Shown here: positions 7,993 through 15,442 of the stretch, one piece after another
Position numbering within the stretch: the first letter of the stretch is position 1
Layout of the letters: the number at the start of each line of letters is the position of its first letter
Assembly (NCBI GenBank): GCA_964399545.1
Contig: CAYNRG010000005.1
Coordinates: 77,169 to 141,168 of the forward strand
Length of the DNA: 64,000 nt
Direction of reading: 5' to 3'
From: CAYNRG01 sp964399545
Lineage (GTDB): Bacteria; Bacillota_I; Bacilli_A; Erysipelotrichales; Erysipelotrichaceae
Translations under genes and position numbers: made by a program
The notes under the pieces: model-generated
Database searches by the model: none
What the model saw: only the letters and a program-made list of their open reading frames with translations
What the model was told of the DNA's origin: nothing

Positions 7993-8805
7993 ATTTTCTT
8001 GTATTTTTACGGATACTTTTAGGACATACTCATTCTCATTCTTGGTTGCCCAATCTCCAATAACCATTTCTTGGTAAAAATAATTGCCTAATGTTAAGGA
8101 CTGCTTCTTTGCGTAGTTAAATATCTTTTTGTAGGTTTTATATAAGGAACTATAGCTGCCGTGATGATAAGTAGTTAGATAACTTCCGGCAGGCTTGATT
8201 TCACAATTACATTCTTTCTTTTTACAAGAAGTTCGAAGATAAAACCAATATTTTTGATTGTAGTCTCTATGTAATAAGTCGGTGGTTTGATGTATCATTC
8301 CGGAAATATTTTGAAATATCGTTTCCCCATTTTCGTGAAGTAAATCTCCAAAAACAAGAGTCATCTTTAAGTCATCAGCAGATGAAAGACTTTGAGATAG
8401 AATTAAATGTTCTTGGGGCTCAGTCTGTATAAAAAAATCGTTGCTTGACTCTATTGCGTGAGAAATACTATTCCGTGTAATAGATAAATTTTTTTTGATT
8501 TGCTTAAGTTGTTTAATTTGCAAATCAATAGCAGTTTCCTGATCTTTACATAAATTTATTAAGTTCAGAGGAGAACGATTTTCTAAATATGATTTTATAT
8601 CTGTTAGTGCCATCCCAATTGCACGAAGTTGAGCAATTGTACAAAAGGTATCATACTGGAGGACATGATAGTAACGATAGCCATTTTCATCGATATACTG
8701 AGGCATGAAAATACCAATGTCATTATAATGAAATAATGTATGCTTAGTGATATGGCAAAGTTTTGCGAATTCTCCTGTAGTTAAATAAGCTTGTTCATTT
8801 TCCAT
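7984..8805 (-). CDS. MerR-family transcriptional regulator with effector-binding domain
   Basis: 273 residues starting at ATG 8803-8805 behind AGAGGAGG; a longer in-frame start upstream lacks a ribosome site and would cover the promoter. The N terminus (YLTTGEFAKLCHITKHTLFHYNDIGIF) is the MerR winged helix, with the FMPQYIDENGYRYYH wing. A dimerisation helix follows from about residue 75. The C-terminal half resembles the GyrI-like effector domain of BmrR-type multidrug sensors. It contains a Cys cluster (CKKKECNCE) that could bind metal or sense thiols. It is transcribed divergently from the flavin reductase gene and shares a promoter region with it. Confidence 0.85.
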   Translation of the reverse strand: MENEQAYLTTGEFAKLCHITKHTLFHYNDIGIFMPQYIDENGYRYYHVLQYDTFCTIAQLRAIGMALTDIKSYLENRSPLNLINLCKDQETAIDLQIKQLKQIKKNLSITRNSISHAIESSNDFFIQTEPQEHLILSQSLSSADDLKMTLVFGDLLHENGETIFQNISGMIHQTTDLLHRDYNQKYWFYLRTSCKKKECNCEIKPAGSYLTTYHHGSYSSLYKTYKKIFNYAKKQSLTLGNYFYQEMVIGDWATKNENEYVLKVSVKIQENKK

Positions 8806-8816
8806 AGTTCCTCCTC

Positions 8817-8868
8817 TTGACCGTTGGGTTACACTACGGATTATACTATGGGTAAGCCACTTTTTCAA
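8817..8868. promoter_or_regulatory. Overlapping divergent promoters with MerR-type 19-bp spacer and operator
   Basis: Rightward: TTGACC 8817-8822 and TATACT 8842-8847 separated by 19 bases, the over-long spacer typical of MerR-activated promoters. The inverted repeat CCGT-N11-ACGG (8821-8839) lies within it. Leftward: TTGAAA (8863-8868, minus strand) and TATAAT (8840-8845, minus strand) with a normal 17-base spacer. A MerR protein bound at the repeat would repress its own gene and activate the reductase. Confidence 0.75.
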
Positions 8869-8902
8869 TGGCTAGAAAAATATAGAATGATGGAGGAAAA
8901 AT

Positions 8903-9499
8903 ATGAAAGTAACATTTATTCTAGGGAGTCCTAGAAAGGAAGGGAACGTATCTAAAATTTTGATGATACTTTCCGAGCGACTAAAAAATGCTGCTGATGT
9001 GGAAACTTTATATCTCGGAGATTATAAAATAGGAGGGTGCTTAGGATGTGCTCATTATTGCCAAAAAAATCTTGATGAACTTGGTTGTATACAACAAGAT
9101 GATGTAGACTTGCTACTGCATAAGCTTATAGAATCTGATATTATTTTTTATGGAACACCGTTATATGGGCATTCTTATTCAGGACAATTAAAGCTTTTCA
9201 TGGATCGTCATGTAGCACTTTTTAAATTTATTTCCGGCAGTGATAAGTCGGTGAGCGAAATGGAAATTAAATCTTTTATTGCTAAGAAACCTATTGGGTT
9301 GATTGTCTCCTGTCAAGGGCCAGAGGTAGATAATACAGAACTGATAAAAGCACAGTTCGATAAATTTTGTGAATCTTCACTAGCGCATTGTGTAGGTAAA
9401 TATGTTTTTCCTTACTGTGATTCAACAGCTGAACAATCTATTTATTCGGAGGAGGTTATAAAAAAAATTATAACTTGCATCAAAGAGTTGCTTCGCTAA
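8903..9499 (+). CDS. NADPH-dependent FMN reductase / flavodoxin-fold oxidoreductase
   Basis: 198 residues. GSPRKEGNVSKIL near the N terminus is the FMN-phosphate loop of NADPH-dependent FMN reductases; YGTPLYGHSYSGQLKLFMDR is the second flavin-contacting segment. The motif GGCLGCAHYCQ (residues about 44-54) resembles the cysteine cluster of iron-sulfur flavoproteins, though the spacing is not a standard 4Fe-4S site. Relatives reduce quinones, nitro compounds or metal ions. The divergent MerR regulator and the 19-bp-spacer promoter suggest induction by a toxic or redox-active compound. SD GGAGG lies 8 bases before ATG; a terminator follows at 9519. Confidence 0.8.
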   Translation: MKVTFILGSPRKEGNVSKILMILSERLKNAADVETLYLGDYKIGGCLGCAHYCQKNLDELGCIQQDDVDLLLHKLIESDIIFYGTPLYGHSYSGQLKLFMDRHVALFKFISGSDKSVSEMEIKSFIAKKPIGLIVSCQGPEVDNTELIKAQFDKFCESSLAHCVGKYVFPYCDSTAEQSIYSEEVIKKIITCIKELLR

Positions 9500-9518
9500 C
9501 AATTGAAGTTTGAAGGAA

Positions 9519-9547
9519 TATCACCATGTATTTGGTGATAGTTTTTT
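9519..9547 (+). terminator. Terminator of the FMN reductase gene
   Basis: An 8-bp stem TATCACCA/TGGTGATA (9519-9526, 9533-9540), 6-base loop, then six T. Confidence 0.85.
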
Positions 9548-9903
9548 AAAGGGATATTTATGGATGTATGGGTATAAGGTTGAGAAGGAGAGTAGAGAGC
9601 CTTAATTAATACTGTGTTTATAGTGTTTGATTATGTGAAGAAGCAGTATTCTCTAGTAATTATGGAATTATTTGGAGTGGTTATAGGGTAAGCAGAATAG
9701 GGTATAAATTTATTCTATAGTTACATACGAATAAACTAGGCAAATTGTTTAAAACATATAGAGATTATGCTATGATTATTATATAAAAGTGAGAGCAATT
9801 CAGATAATTTGCCATGGGCTTAGTAGGAACTGCAGGAATTATTTATTTTACCAAGAGCCATTATTATAATGTAGTTAAAATTATTAAATAGAAGGAGCTA
9901 TGT
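9548..9903. other. AT-rich gap with a possible 25-codon gene remnant
   Basis: No gene of normal length and no convincing promoter. An open frame at 9814-9891 (MGLVGTAGIIYFTKSHYYNV and five more residues) reads like the C-terminal end of a membrane protein but has no ribosome site, so it is more likely a leftover than an active gene. The SD of the next gene (GAAGGAG) begins at 9891. Confidence 0.35.
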
Positions 9904-10464
9904 ATGATAAAGAATGATGTTAGATTTTGTACGCTAGAAGAATTATCAAACAACAGCAGTATTGTCTTAAAAGATTGGGAGACTGTAAATATTTTTATTA
10001 ACGGAAAGGATGCTCCTAAAATGAGTGATACGATTAGGATAATTTTCGATGAGCTAAATATAAAAAGAGAAATTTACAAAAACTTTTTATTCATGCAAGC
10101 GATTGATTTTATGATGGAAATTTTTGACTTATCAGATCGATATATTACTCAAATCAATATCATTATAAGCAATTATGATACTTATCATAGAGAGTGGATA
10201 ATAGACGATAAAGAAGCGACATATGATTTTTACAAAAATATATGTGATTACTATGAAGATGAGGTAGTTATGGCGGACTTATATGGTTCTAGAAAAAGTG
10301 TAGATGTTTACTTCTGTAGAGAAGATTTTGATATTGAGGAATTTAAAAGGAATATAAACTTTCCATCAAAATTCGAAGTTTTAGAAAGAATCCAGAAAAA
10401 AAGAGAATTGTCTCAAAAAGTGGAATCAAGAAGAGGCATAAGTATTTTTAGAAAGAAAAAATGA
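9904..10464 (+). CDS. Hypothetical protein, accessory region
   Basis: 186 residues, not recognised. It is acidic in the body (many Asp/Glu/Tyr, for example CDYYEDEVVMADLYG) and ends in a basic tail (VESRRGISIFRKKK). No signal peptide, membrane helix or catalytic motif is visible. A good SD (GAAGGAG) precedes ATG 9904. The gene lies 31 bases upstream of the first of two paralogous CXXC proteins and probably shares their transcript. The composition (long, soluble, acidic, with no enzyme motif) resembles immunity or contact-dependent-inhibition accessory proteins, but that is a guess from context. Confidence 0.6.
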   Translation: MIKNDVRFCTLEELSNNSSIVLKDWETVNIFINGKDAPKMSDTIRIIFDELNIKREIYKNFLFMQAIDFMMEIFDLSDRYITQINIIISNYDTYHREWIIDDKEATYDFYKNICDYYEDEVVMADLYGSRKSVDVYFCREDFDIEEFKRNINFPSKFEVLERIQKKRELSQKVESRRGISIFRKKK

Positions 10465-10495
10465 GTAGATAATAGCTGAGAGTGGAGGTGATAAA

Positions 10496-11185
10496 GTGAG
10501 TAATCAGCAAGTGAAAACGATTGAAACTATTGGATATAAAAAGGATGAGGAAACTAAATTTTACTTGATGAGCTTAGAGGAGAGTGAAAGCATCTATATT
10601 CTGGATAGAGTAAGTAGCAAGAAGGTGTTCTATAGATGTAATTATTGTCGATCTGAATGGGAATTAGAGAAGCCTTTGAGTACTCCGCAGGATAAACTAA
10701 AAAAAAACATGGGAAAAGATTTGATTATTTTCTGGAATAATTTAATTGGAAATGATAAATTCATACGAGCTTTGGAAAAACATCATATTTTAGGGTATCA
10801 ATTGAGGGAAACGGAAATTTTAGACAATAGTCATTTGATGAAATCAGATGGATGTTTAAACGTAATAGAAATTAAAGGCAGAGTTAAAAACATATTTAAC
10901 CTAAAAGGAGAAAAGATAAAAGCGTGCTCAGTATGTGGACAGGTATCAATGGAAGAAAAATTTAAGACAGTGAAAGGGATAGCGGTTAAGAATGAAGATT
11001 GGGATGGAACGGATATTTTCAAGTTCCAGTCGGAGAGATATATTTTCGTAACAAATAAATTTAAGAGTATGATTGAAGAAGAAGGGATTAAAGGTGTCTT
11101 ATTTACCCCGATTGATGAAGGATCTTTTTGCTCAGATAAATTAAGGAGACATATGAATAAACTTTTAAAAAATCCGCAGCAATAG
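10496..11185 (+). CDS. Double-CXXC motif protein, paralog 1
   Basis: 229 residues starting at GTG behind a strong GGAGGTG. Two CXXC pairs are visible, CNYC near residue 43 and CSVCGQ near residue 143, which probably bind one zinc ion or form two knuckles. The C-terminal part EDWDGTDIFKF followed by IFVTNKFKSMIEEEGIKGV resembles, from memory, the double-CXXCG paralog family first seen in Myxococcus and linked there to toxin immunity (SitI-like). The gene at 11465 is a clear paralog: both share the CXXC pairs, the EDWDG-DIF motif and the IFVT-KFK-MIEEE segment. No toxin gene is visible nearby. The immunity role is inference. Confidence 0.68.
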   Translation: MSNQQVKTIETIGYKKDEETKFYLMSLEESESIYILDRVSSKKVFYRCNYCRSEWELEKPLSTPQDKLKKNMGKDLIIFWNNLIGNDKFIRALEKHHILGYQLRETEILDNSHLMKSDGCLNVIEIKGRVKNIFNLKGEKIKACSVCGQVSMEEKFKTVKGIAVKNEDWDGTDIFKFQSERYIFVTNKFKSMIEEEGIKGVLFTPIDEGSFCSDKLRRHMNKLLKNPQQ

Positions 11186-11464
11186 GAGTCTTTTAGTAGA
11201 ATTTTCTCTTTATAGACTGTCGACATGAAGAATAAAACAAGTGAATAGAGAAGTAAACGAGGAGTGGCATAATTAAAAGAGAAAAGATTAAGGTTGCTTA
11301 GTTGGTGAGAGCATCTCTGCGAGAGGTCGATTGAAATATTAGGTGGAGTAAAATTTGGCTTGTATGATTGATAAAGAGAGATCAAAAGATATTTGGTCCA
11401 TATCAATTGAAGGGAGATTGTTGAGTACAGTTTATATGAATATTAAGGAGAGTGATGGTGAAAC

Positions 11465-12133
11465 ATGAAGGATAAATTCGTAGGGTTGAGAGCATGTGGG
11501 TTTGAAAAGAACACCCGTGTATCATTCTATAGCATGAAATTTGATGTAGACATCTTCAAGACAAAGTTAGAGCTAAGTGATATGAAACAAAGTAGCGACA
11601 GGTGTAATTTTTGCACATATGGAACAGTAAGAAAAAATATATTAGAAACCATGAAGGTTAACCTTGTAGGAACAAACCCCCAAACTTTTTACAAAAATCC
11701 ATGGTTTTTAGTAAGTACCCGTCACTTTATAGATATAATGAGAAAACATGATATTATAGGGTACCAAGTTAAAAAAATAAAAGTTGTGAATCATGATTTG
11801 CCCTTAGAACATAGTAAAATCTTACAAGAAATTTCAATAAAAGGAATGATTTATGGTGTGCACAATAATAAAGGAGTTAAAGTCATTCCGTGTCCTATTT
11901 GTGGGCAAATATCACAAGAAGAGAAAATGTCGTTAAAGGAAGGGAGAATGTTTGATATAGAGGATTGGGATGGCTCTGATATTTTCCGATTCAGTGCAGA
12001 AGGATATATCTTTGTGACTGAAAAGTTTAAGCGGATGATTGAAGAAGAAAAAATAGAAGGCATTACTTTCGAGGAATTGCAAGAGATAGACTTTGATAAT
12101 TCATTGCAAGAGATATACTATATGGAAGGTTGA
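11465..12133 (+). CDS. Double-CXXC motif protein, paralog 2
   Basis: 222 residues, starting at ATG 11465. It carries CNFC near residue 42 and CPICGQ near residue 142, the same spacing as in paralog 1. Shared motifs are GYQVKKIKV/GYQLRETEI, EDWDGSDIFRF, YIFVTEKFKRMIEEEKIEGI. The N-terminal 40 residues differ more than the C-terminal half. A 279-base gap without a gene separates the copies. Two diverged tandem copies of a small zinc-knuckle protein without an enzyme motif fit an array of orphan immunity genes, or a pair with different binding partners. Confidence 0.68.
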   Translation: MKDKFVGLRACGFEKNTRVSFYSMKFDVDIFKTKLELSDMKQSSDRCNFCTYGTVRKNILETMKVNLVGTNPQTFYKNPWFLVSTRHFIDIMRKHDIIGYQVKKIKVVNHDLPLEHSKILQEISIKGMIYGVHNNKGVKVIPCPICGQISQEEKMSLKEGRMFDIEDWDGSDIFRFSAEGYIFVTEKFKRMIEEEKIEGITFEELQEIDFDNSLQEIYYMEG

Positions 12134-12350
12134 GATTGAACGTATTTGGAGTGATAATTGATGTTAGGATTCATTTTAAAATTATTTAAGTGAATCTTTT
12201 ATATTGTTGAGAATATTCCCAATACAAGGGCACTTGTGATTGGATTCAAGATTAAAGTATATTTCTCAAAGAATGAGGTTGATATGGAGTAATTGAATAA
12301 ATTTGTGTATAGTAAATACAAGGATAGTCATTTAGATGAGTAAGATAGAG
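12134..12350. other. Non-coding gap downstream of the CXXC pair
   Basis: All six frames are broken by stops at short intervals, and no promoter or RNA fold stands out before the terminator at 12351. The tract may contain decayed coding sequence, but no fragment can be assigned. Confidence 0.3.
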
Positions 12351-12386
12351 AAACAGACAAGATAAAAATATCCTGCCTGTTTTTTA
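12351..12386 (+). terminator. Terminator, copy 1 of a duplicated element
   Basis: A 14-bp stem (12351-12364 with 12369-12382; AAACAGACAAGATA pairing through two G-U pairs) and T-run. The same sequence recurs at 20551-20585. Confidence 0.85.
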
Positions 12387-12445
12387 TTTAAAAATAGAAA
12401 GAAGGAAGAATAAAAAAAAGGGTACTAAAAAAGCACCAAATATAA

Positions 12446-12472
12446 TAAAAAACCCCTATAAGATAGAGGTTT
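12446..12472 (-). terminator. Terminator of tRNA-His
   Basis: On the minus strand AAACCTCTAT pairs with ATAGGGGTTT (one G-U) around a 3-base loop, followed by a T-run, immediately downstream of the tRNA. Confidence 0.75.
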
Positions 12473-12481
12473 ATTGACTAA

Positions 12482-12558
12482 TGGGGCGACTGACGGGAAT
12501 CGAACCCGCGCATATTGGAGCCACAATCCAACGTGTTAACCACTTCACCACAGCCGCC
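12482..12558 (-). tRNA. tRNA-His (GTG)
   Basis: A 77-base cloverleaf on the minus strand. The anticodon loop reads TTGTGGC (anticodon GTG), the T-loop reads GGTTCGATTCC, and CCA is encoded. The extra G at position -1 pairs with C73, the identity mark of tRNA-His; the acceptor stem has one G-U pair. Confidence 0.95.
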
Positions 12559-12651
12559 ATAGGCAATAATAATCATACCTCATATGAATGGAAATGTAAA
12601 GATAAAATTTAATCTAGTTATCATGACCATGTAGCTTATTTAAGTAGGGGG

Positions 12652-12660
12652 TGGTATAAT
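12652..12660 (+). promoter_or_regulatory. Extended -10 promoter of the degV-like gene
   Basis: TGGTATAAT (TGn plus a consensus -10 at 12655-12660), with no good -35 element, 20 bases upstream of the start codon. Confidence 0.55.
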
Positions 12661-12680
12661 CATAAAATGAGGTGATAGAT

Positions 12681-13526
12681 ATGAAAAAAATAGCAGTATT
12701 AGTAGACTCTTCGGCAGATATTAGTAATGAAGAAGCTCTTAAAGAAGGGTTGCATGTTGTTCGGATGCCGCTGATTGTGGACGATGAAACATTTATGGAG
12801 TGTGACGAAATTACAGATTCACAGTTAATTGAAAAAATGAATAGTGGTGCAAAGGTAAAAACATCCCAACCTATTTTAGGAGATTTAATTGCAAAGTGGG
12901 ATGAATTGCTTCAAACATATGACCAAGTGCTATATATTCCAATTTCAATTGGATTAAGTGGGACACATAGTAGTGCTGTACTTGCGAGTGAATCGTATGA
13001 AGGTAAAGTAGTTGTGGTAGACTCCGTTCTCATTGCCTATCCACTACAATATACAGCAATCAAGGCAAAAGAATTGCTTGAAAAAGGATATTCTGCTGAG
13101 GAAGTTAAAAGGAAAATTGAAGAAGAAGTAAATATGTTTGCAGTTATTGTACCTGAAACATTAACTCATTTAAAAAATGGTGGACGAATTTCACCTGCAG
13201 CAGCAGCATTAGGAAACTTTTTGAAAATTCTTCCTCTTTTGAAGTATGAGAGTGGAAAAATTGATGCACTAGATAAAGTAAGAACTCAGAAAAAAGCTTA
13301 TTTGAAAGCATTGGAATATATTCAAAGTTCTATAGAAGGAGATAAGTCAGAGTACCAATGGTATATTACACATTCAGGGTGTAGAGAAAGAGCAGAAGAA
13401 CTCTGTGAGCTTGTCAAAGACCAAATTGGAGAAGCTATTGAGATTCGCCCGTTGCGTGCAATTATTACGGTACATACTGGTCCTGGAACGATAGCTATTG
13501 GGCGCATTAAGAAGATTAAAGATTAA
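12681..13526 (+). CDS. DegV-family fatty-acid-binding protein
   Basis: 281 residues from ATG 12681 (SD GAGGTGAT); GTG 12672 is in frame but sits inside the SD. Signatures: VDSSADIS at the N terminus, TSQPILGDLI, the fatty-acid head-group loop ISIGLSGTHSSA, DSVLIAYPLQ, and the C-terminal HTGPGTIAIG. DegV/FakB proteins bind a single fatty acid and present it to the kinase FakA for incorporation into phospholipid. No fakA is in the window. Several DegV paralogs per genome are common in this group, so chain specificity cannot be told. Confidence 0.9.
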   Translation: MKKIAVLVDSSADISNEEALKEGLHVVRMPLIVDDETFMECDEITDSQLIEKMNSGAKVKTSQPILGDLIAKWDELLQTYDQVLYIPISIGLSGTHSSAVLASESYEGKVVVVDSVLIAYPLQYTAIKAKELLEKGYSAEEVKRKIEEEVNMFAVIVPETLTHLKNGGRISPAAAALGNFLKILPLLKYESGKIDALDKVRTQKKAYLKALEYIQSSIEGDKSEYQWYITHSGCRERAEELCELVKDQIGEAIEIRPLRAIITVHTGPGTIAIGRIKKIKD

Positions 13527-13547
13527 TTCAGCGATTGCTGAATTTTT
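13527..13547 (+). terminator. Short terminator or attenuator after degV-like gene
   Basis: TTCAGC-GATT-GCTGAA followed by TTTTT. The 6-bp stem is weak, so some read-through into the next gene is likely. Confidence 0.6.
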
Positions 13548-13562
13548 CAGTTGTGAGGAAGT

Positions 13563-14243
13563 ATGGAAGTTAAGATTAAAGATCAAAAAATAGAAGTTGT
13601 CATTCAACGTAAAAAAATAAAAAATATGTATCTTCGAATTAAAGAAGGGACTATTTTCATTACGGCTCATCCATCAGTACCTTTAGTTAATATTGAGTCT
13701 TTTATTTCCTCAAAAGAAAATTGGATTGAAAAAGCATATCAACAAGAGAGAAAGAAAAGGCAGATCAATAGTAAAGGTATTCATGGCCCTATTTTATACT
13801 TATGGGGAGAGAAAAAATATGTTCGATATGAATTATCTAATAGAAATTATGTAGAGCTAAATGATGATATTTTTACATTTTATGTTAAAGAAATAAAAGA
13901 TGAGATTATTCTTGCTACATTTCAAAAATTTGCTAAACCACTATTGATGAAAATATTAGAAAGTCAGAGAATGAGGTGGGATCGGTTAATTCAAGATTAT
14001 TATATTCAGAAAGTCCCAAAGCTTAAAATTCGATTAATGACATCTCAGTGGGGCAATTGTTTACCATCCACTGGATTAATAACAATGAATTTATCTTTAA
14101 TTCATTACCCAGTAGAATGTATTGATTATGTTCTTTTGCATGAGTATGTGCACTTAATTGTTCCGAATCATTCCAAAAGATTTTATCAAATTATTGAAAT
14201 GAATATGCCGGAGTATAAAAAATATATAAATATGCTAAAATAG
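13563..14243 (+). CDS. YgjP-like (DUF45) M48-type metallopeptidase
   Basis: 226 residues. The zinc site HEYVH (His193, Glu194, His197) followed by PNHSKRFY (His203 as third ligand) and the upstream SQWGNCLPSTGLITMN segment define the DUF45/YgjP family. No membrane segment or signal peptide is visible, so it is cytosolic. The family resembles SprT and wss1-type proteases; a substrate is not established in this group. It starts 20 bases downstream of the degV-like terminator and lies 19 bases ahead of the mscS-like gene. Confidence 0.85.
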   Translation: MEVKIKDQKIEVVIQRKKIKNMYLRIKEGTIFITAHPSVPLVNIESFISSKENWIEKAYQQERKKRQINSKGIHGPILYLWGEKKYVRYELSNRNYVELNDDIFTFYVKEIKDEIILATFQKFAKPLLMKILESQRMRWDRLIQDYYIQKVPKLKIRLMTSQWGNCLPSTGLITMNLSLIHYPVECIDYVLLHEYVHLIVPNHSKRFYQIIEMNMPEYKKYINMLK

Positions 14244-14262
14244 AGAAGGAGGTTATAGAGAG

Positions 14263-15123
14263 ATGGATTACAATAAAATATTATCTTTTGGTGAAGAGAT
14301 TTTTGTAAATGGAATTTTAATAACATTGCTTGTCTTAGTTGTTACCTACATAGTTGCAAGAATATTAAAGAAAATTGTTCGCAGAGCGATTAATAATAAA
14401 ATAGAGAAATCTGCAAAGGATATGGCTACAACTTATAGTTTTATTTCAAAGATGGTAGTTGCTTTAATTAATGTGATTGCACTTATTGTGCTTCTTTTAC
14501 AAATTAATGGATTTCAAAAAGTAGGGGCAGCTATGCTGGGAGCATCAGGGATTATGGCGGTTGTCTTAGGTTTTGCTGCACAAGAATCCATGGCAAATAT
14601 TATTGGAGGATTTTTCTTATCAATTTATAAGCCGTTTAATGTAGGTGATTTAATTCAAGTTCCAGAAAAAAATTTATCAGGAAAAGTTGAAGAAATTGGA
14701 ATGAGGCATACTGTGATAAAAACATTCAGCAATTCACGAATTATCGTTCCCAATAGAGTAATGAACAGTGCTGTTATTGAAAACAAAGATAGTCAAGAGA
14801 CATTTTGTAATTTTTTATACTTTGATATTAGTTATCAATCTAATATTGACAAGGCCATTGAGATTATTCAACGCAATGCATGTAGTCATCCAATGTGTTT
14901 AGATGGACGTACTAAAGAAGAAAAAAGACAAGGTCTCCAACAAGTTCCGGTATTAGTAACTGGATTAAAAGATTTTTCGGTAGAGCTAAGAGCATCCATT
15001 GTTACGCTAGATGCAGCTACTGGATTTAAGATGTGTTGCGAATTGCGAAAAAATATTAAAGAGGATTTTGATCGCGAAGGAATTGTTATTCCGTTTCCGA
15101 CAAGAACAATTGTTCAAGAATAA
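14263..15123 (+). CDS. MscS-family mechanosensitive channel
   Basis: 286 residues. Three N-terminal membrane helices; the third, pore-lining helix (AAMLGASGIMAVVLGFAAQ) is rich in the Gly/Ala pattern of MscS, followed by the signature GGFFLSIYKPFNVGDLI. The soluble beta/alpha-beta vestibule follows (KVEEIGMRHTVIKTFSNSRIIVPN). The length matches small-conductance MscS. It releases solutes on hypo-osmotic shock. SD AGAAGGAGG precedes ATG 14263. Confidence 0.9.
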   Translation: MDYNKILSFGEEIFVNGILITLLVLVVTYIVARILKKIVRRAINNKIEKSAKDMATTYSFISKMVVALINVIALIVLLLQINGFQKVGAAMLGASGIMAVVLGFAAQESMANIIGGFFLSIYKPFNVGDLIQVPEKNLSGKVEEIGMRHTVIKTFSNSRIIVPNRVMNSAVIENKDSQETFCNFLYFDISYQSNIDKAIEIIQRNACSHPMCLDGRTKEEKRQGLQQVPVLVTGLKDFSVELRASIVTLDAATGFKMCCELRKNIKEDFDREGIVIPFPTRTIVQE

Positions 15124-15203
15124 ATGTAGTTTTGAAAAAAGACTAGTATTATTTTAAATAATTTATATGATTGAAGAAAAATGTGAAATTTTAATGAAAA
15201 CGG

Positions 15204-15231
15204 TTGCAAAAATGACAGAATGGGGTAAAAT
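15204..15231 (+). promoter_or_regulatory. Promoter of a small transcription unit
   Basis: TTGCAA 15204-15209 and TAAAAT 15226-15231 with a 16-base spacer. The predicted transcript would start near 15238 and run to the terminator at 15368-15397. Confidence 0.55.
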
Positions 15232-15259
15232 GAAGATATAGAAACCTTGAATGGAGTTG

Positions 15260-15364
15260 ATGATGATGGTTTTCAATATTGAAAGAAAATTCATTGCTTT
15301 CCAAAGAAGAAGAGAAAACTTCAATGTATCCTCTTTTAGAAGAGGACAGGGTCTTTATGTGTGA
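15260..15364 (+). CDS. Small basic peptide, 34 codons (possible leader peptide or sRNA-encoded)
   Basis: MMMVFNIERKFIAFQRRREN begins the frame, which ends GLYV and TGA. It has three consecutive ATG codons; GGAG 15253-15256 best fits the second (15263) or third. The peptide is strongly basic (eight Arg/Lys) with no membrane segment. The RNA also folds: TCCTCTT-TTAG-AAGAGGA forms a perfect 7-bp hairpin inside the frame. Promoter, SD, frame and terminator are all in place within 200 bases, so the unit is probably expressed. Whether it works as peptide, leader or RNA is not decidable here. Confidence 0.4.
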   Translation: MMMVFNIERKFIAFQRRRENFNVSSFRRGQGLYV

Positions 15365-15367
15365 TTG

Positions 15368-15397
15368 AAAGATAGACGGTTTATGTCTGTCTTTTTT
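15368..15397 (+). terminator. Terminator of the small unit
   Basis: AAAGATAGAC/GTCTGTCTTT (10 bp, one G-U), 7-base loop, T-run to 15397. It lies upstream of the ankyrin gene and could also act as an attenuator for it. Confidence 0.8.
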
Positions 15398-15442
15398 ATT
15401 ACAATGCTATCTGAAGTTTGAGAAGTAGAGGAGGAGAAGATT

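Noticed and set aside
10831..11406. Minus-strand frame of 191 codons opposite the first CXXC protein
   Set aside because: The plus-strand frame is conserved between the two paralogs, with matching CXXC pairs; the reverse frame is a shadow without SD.
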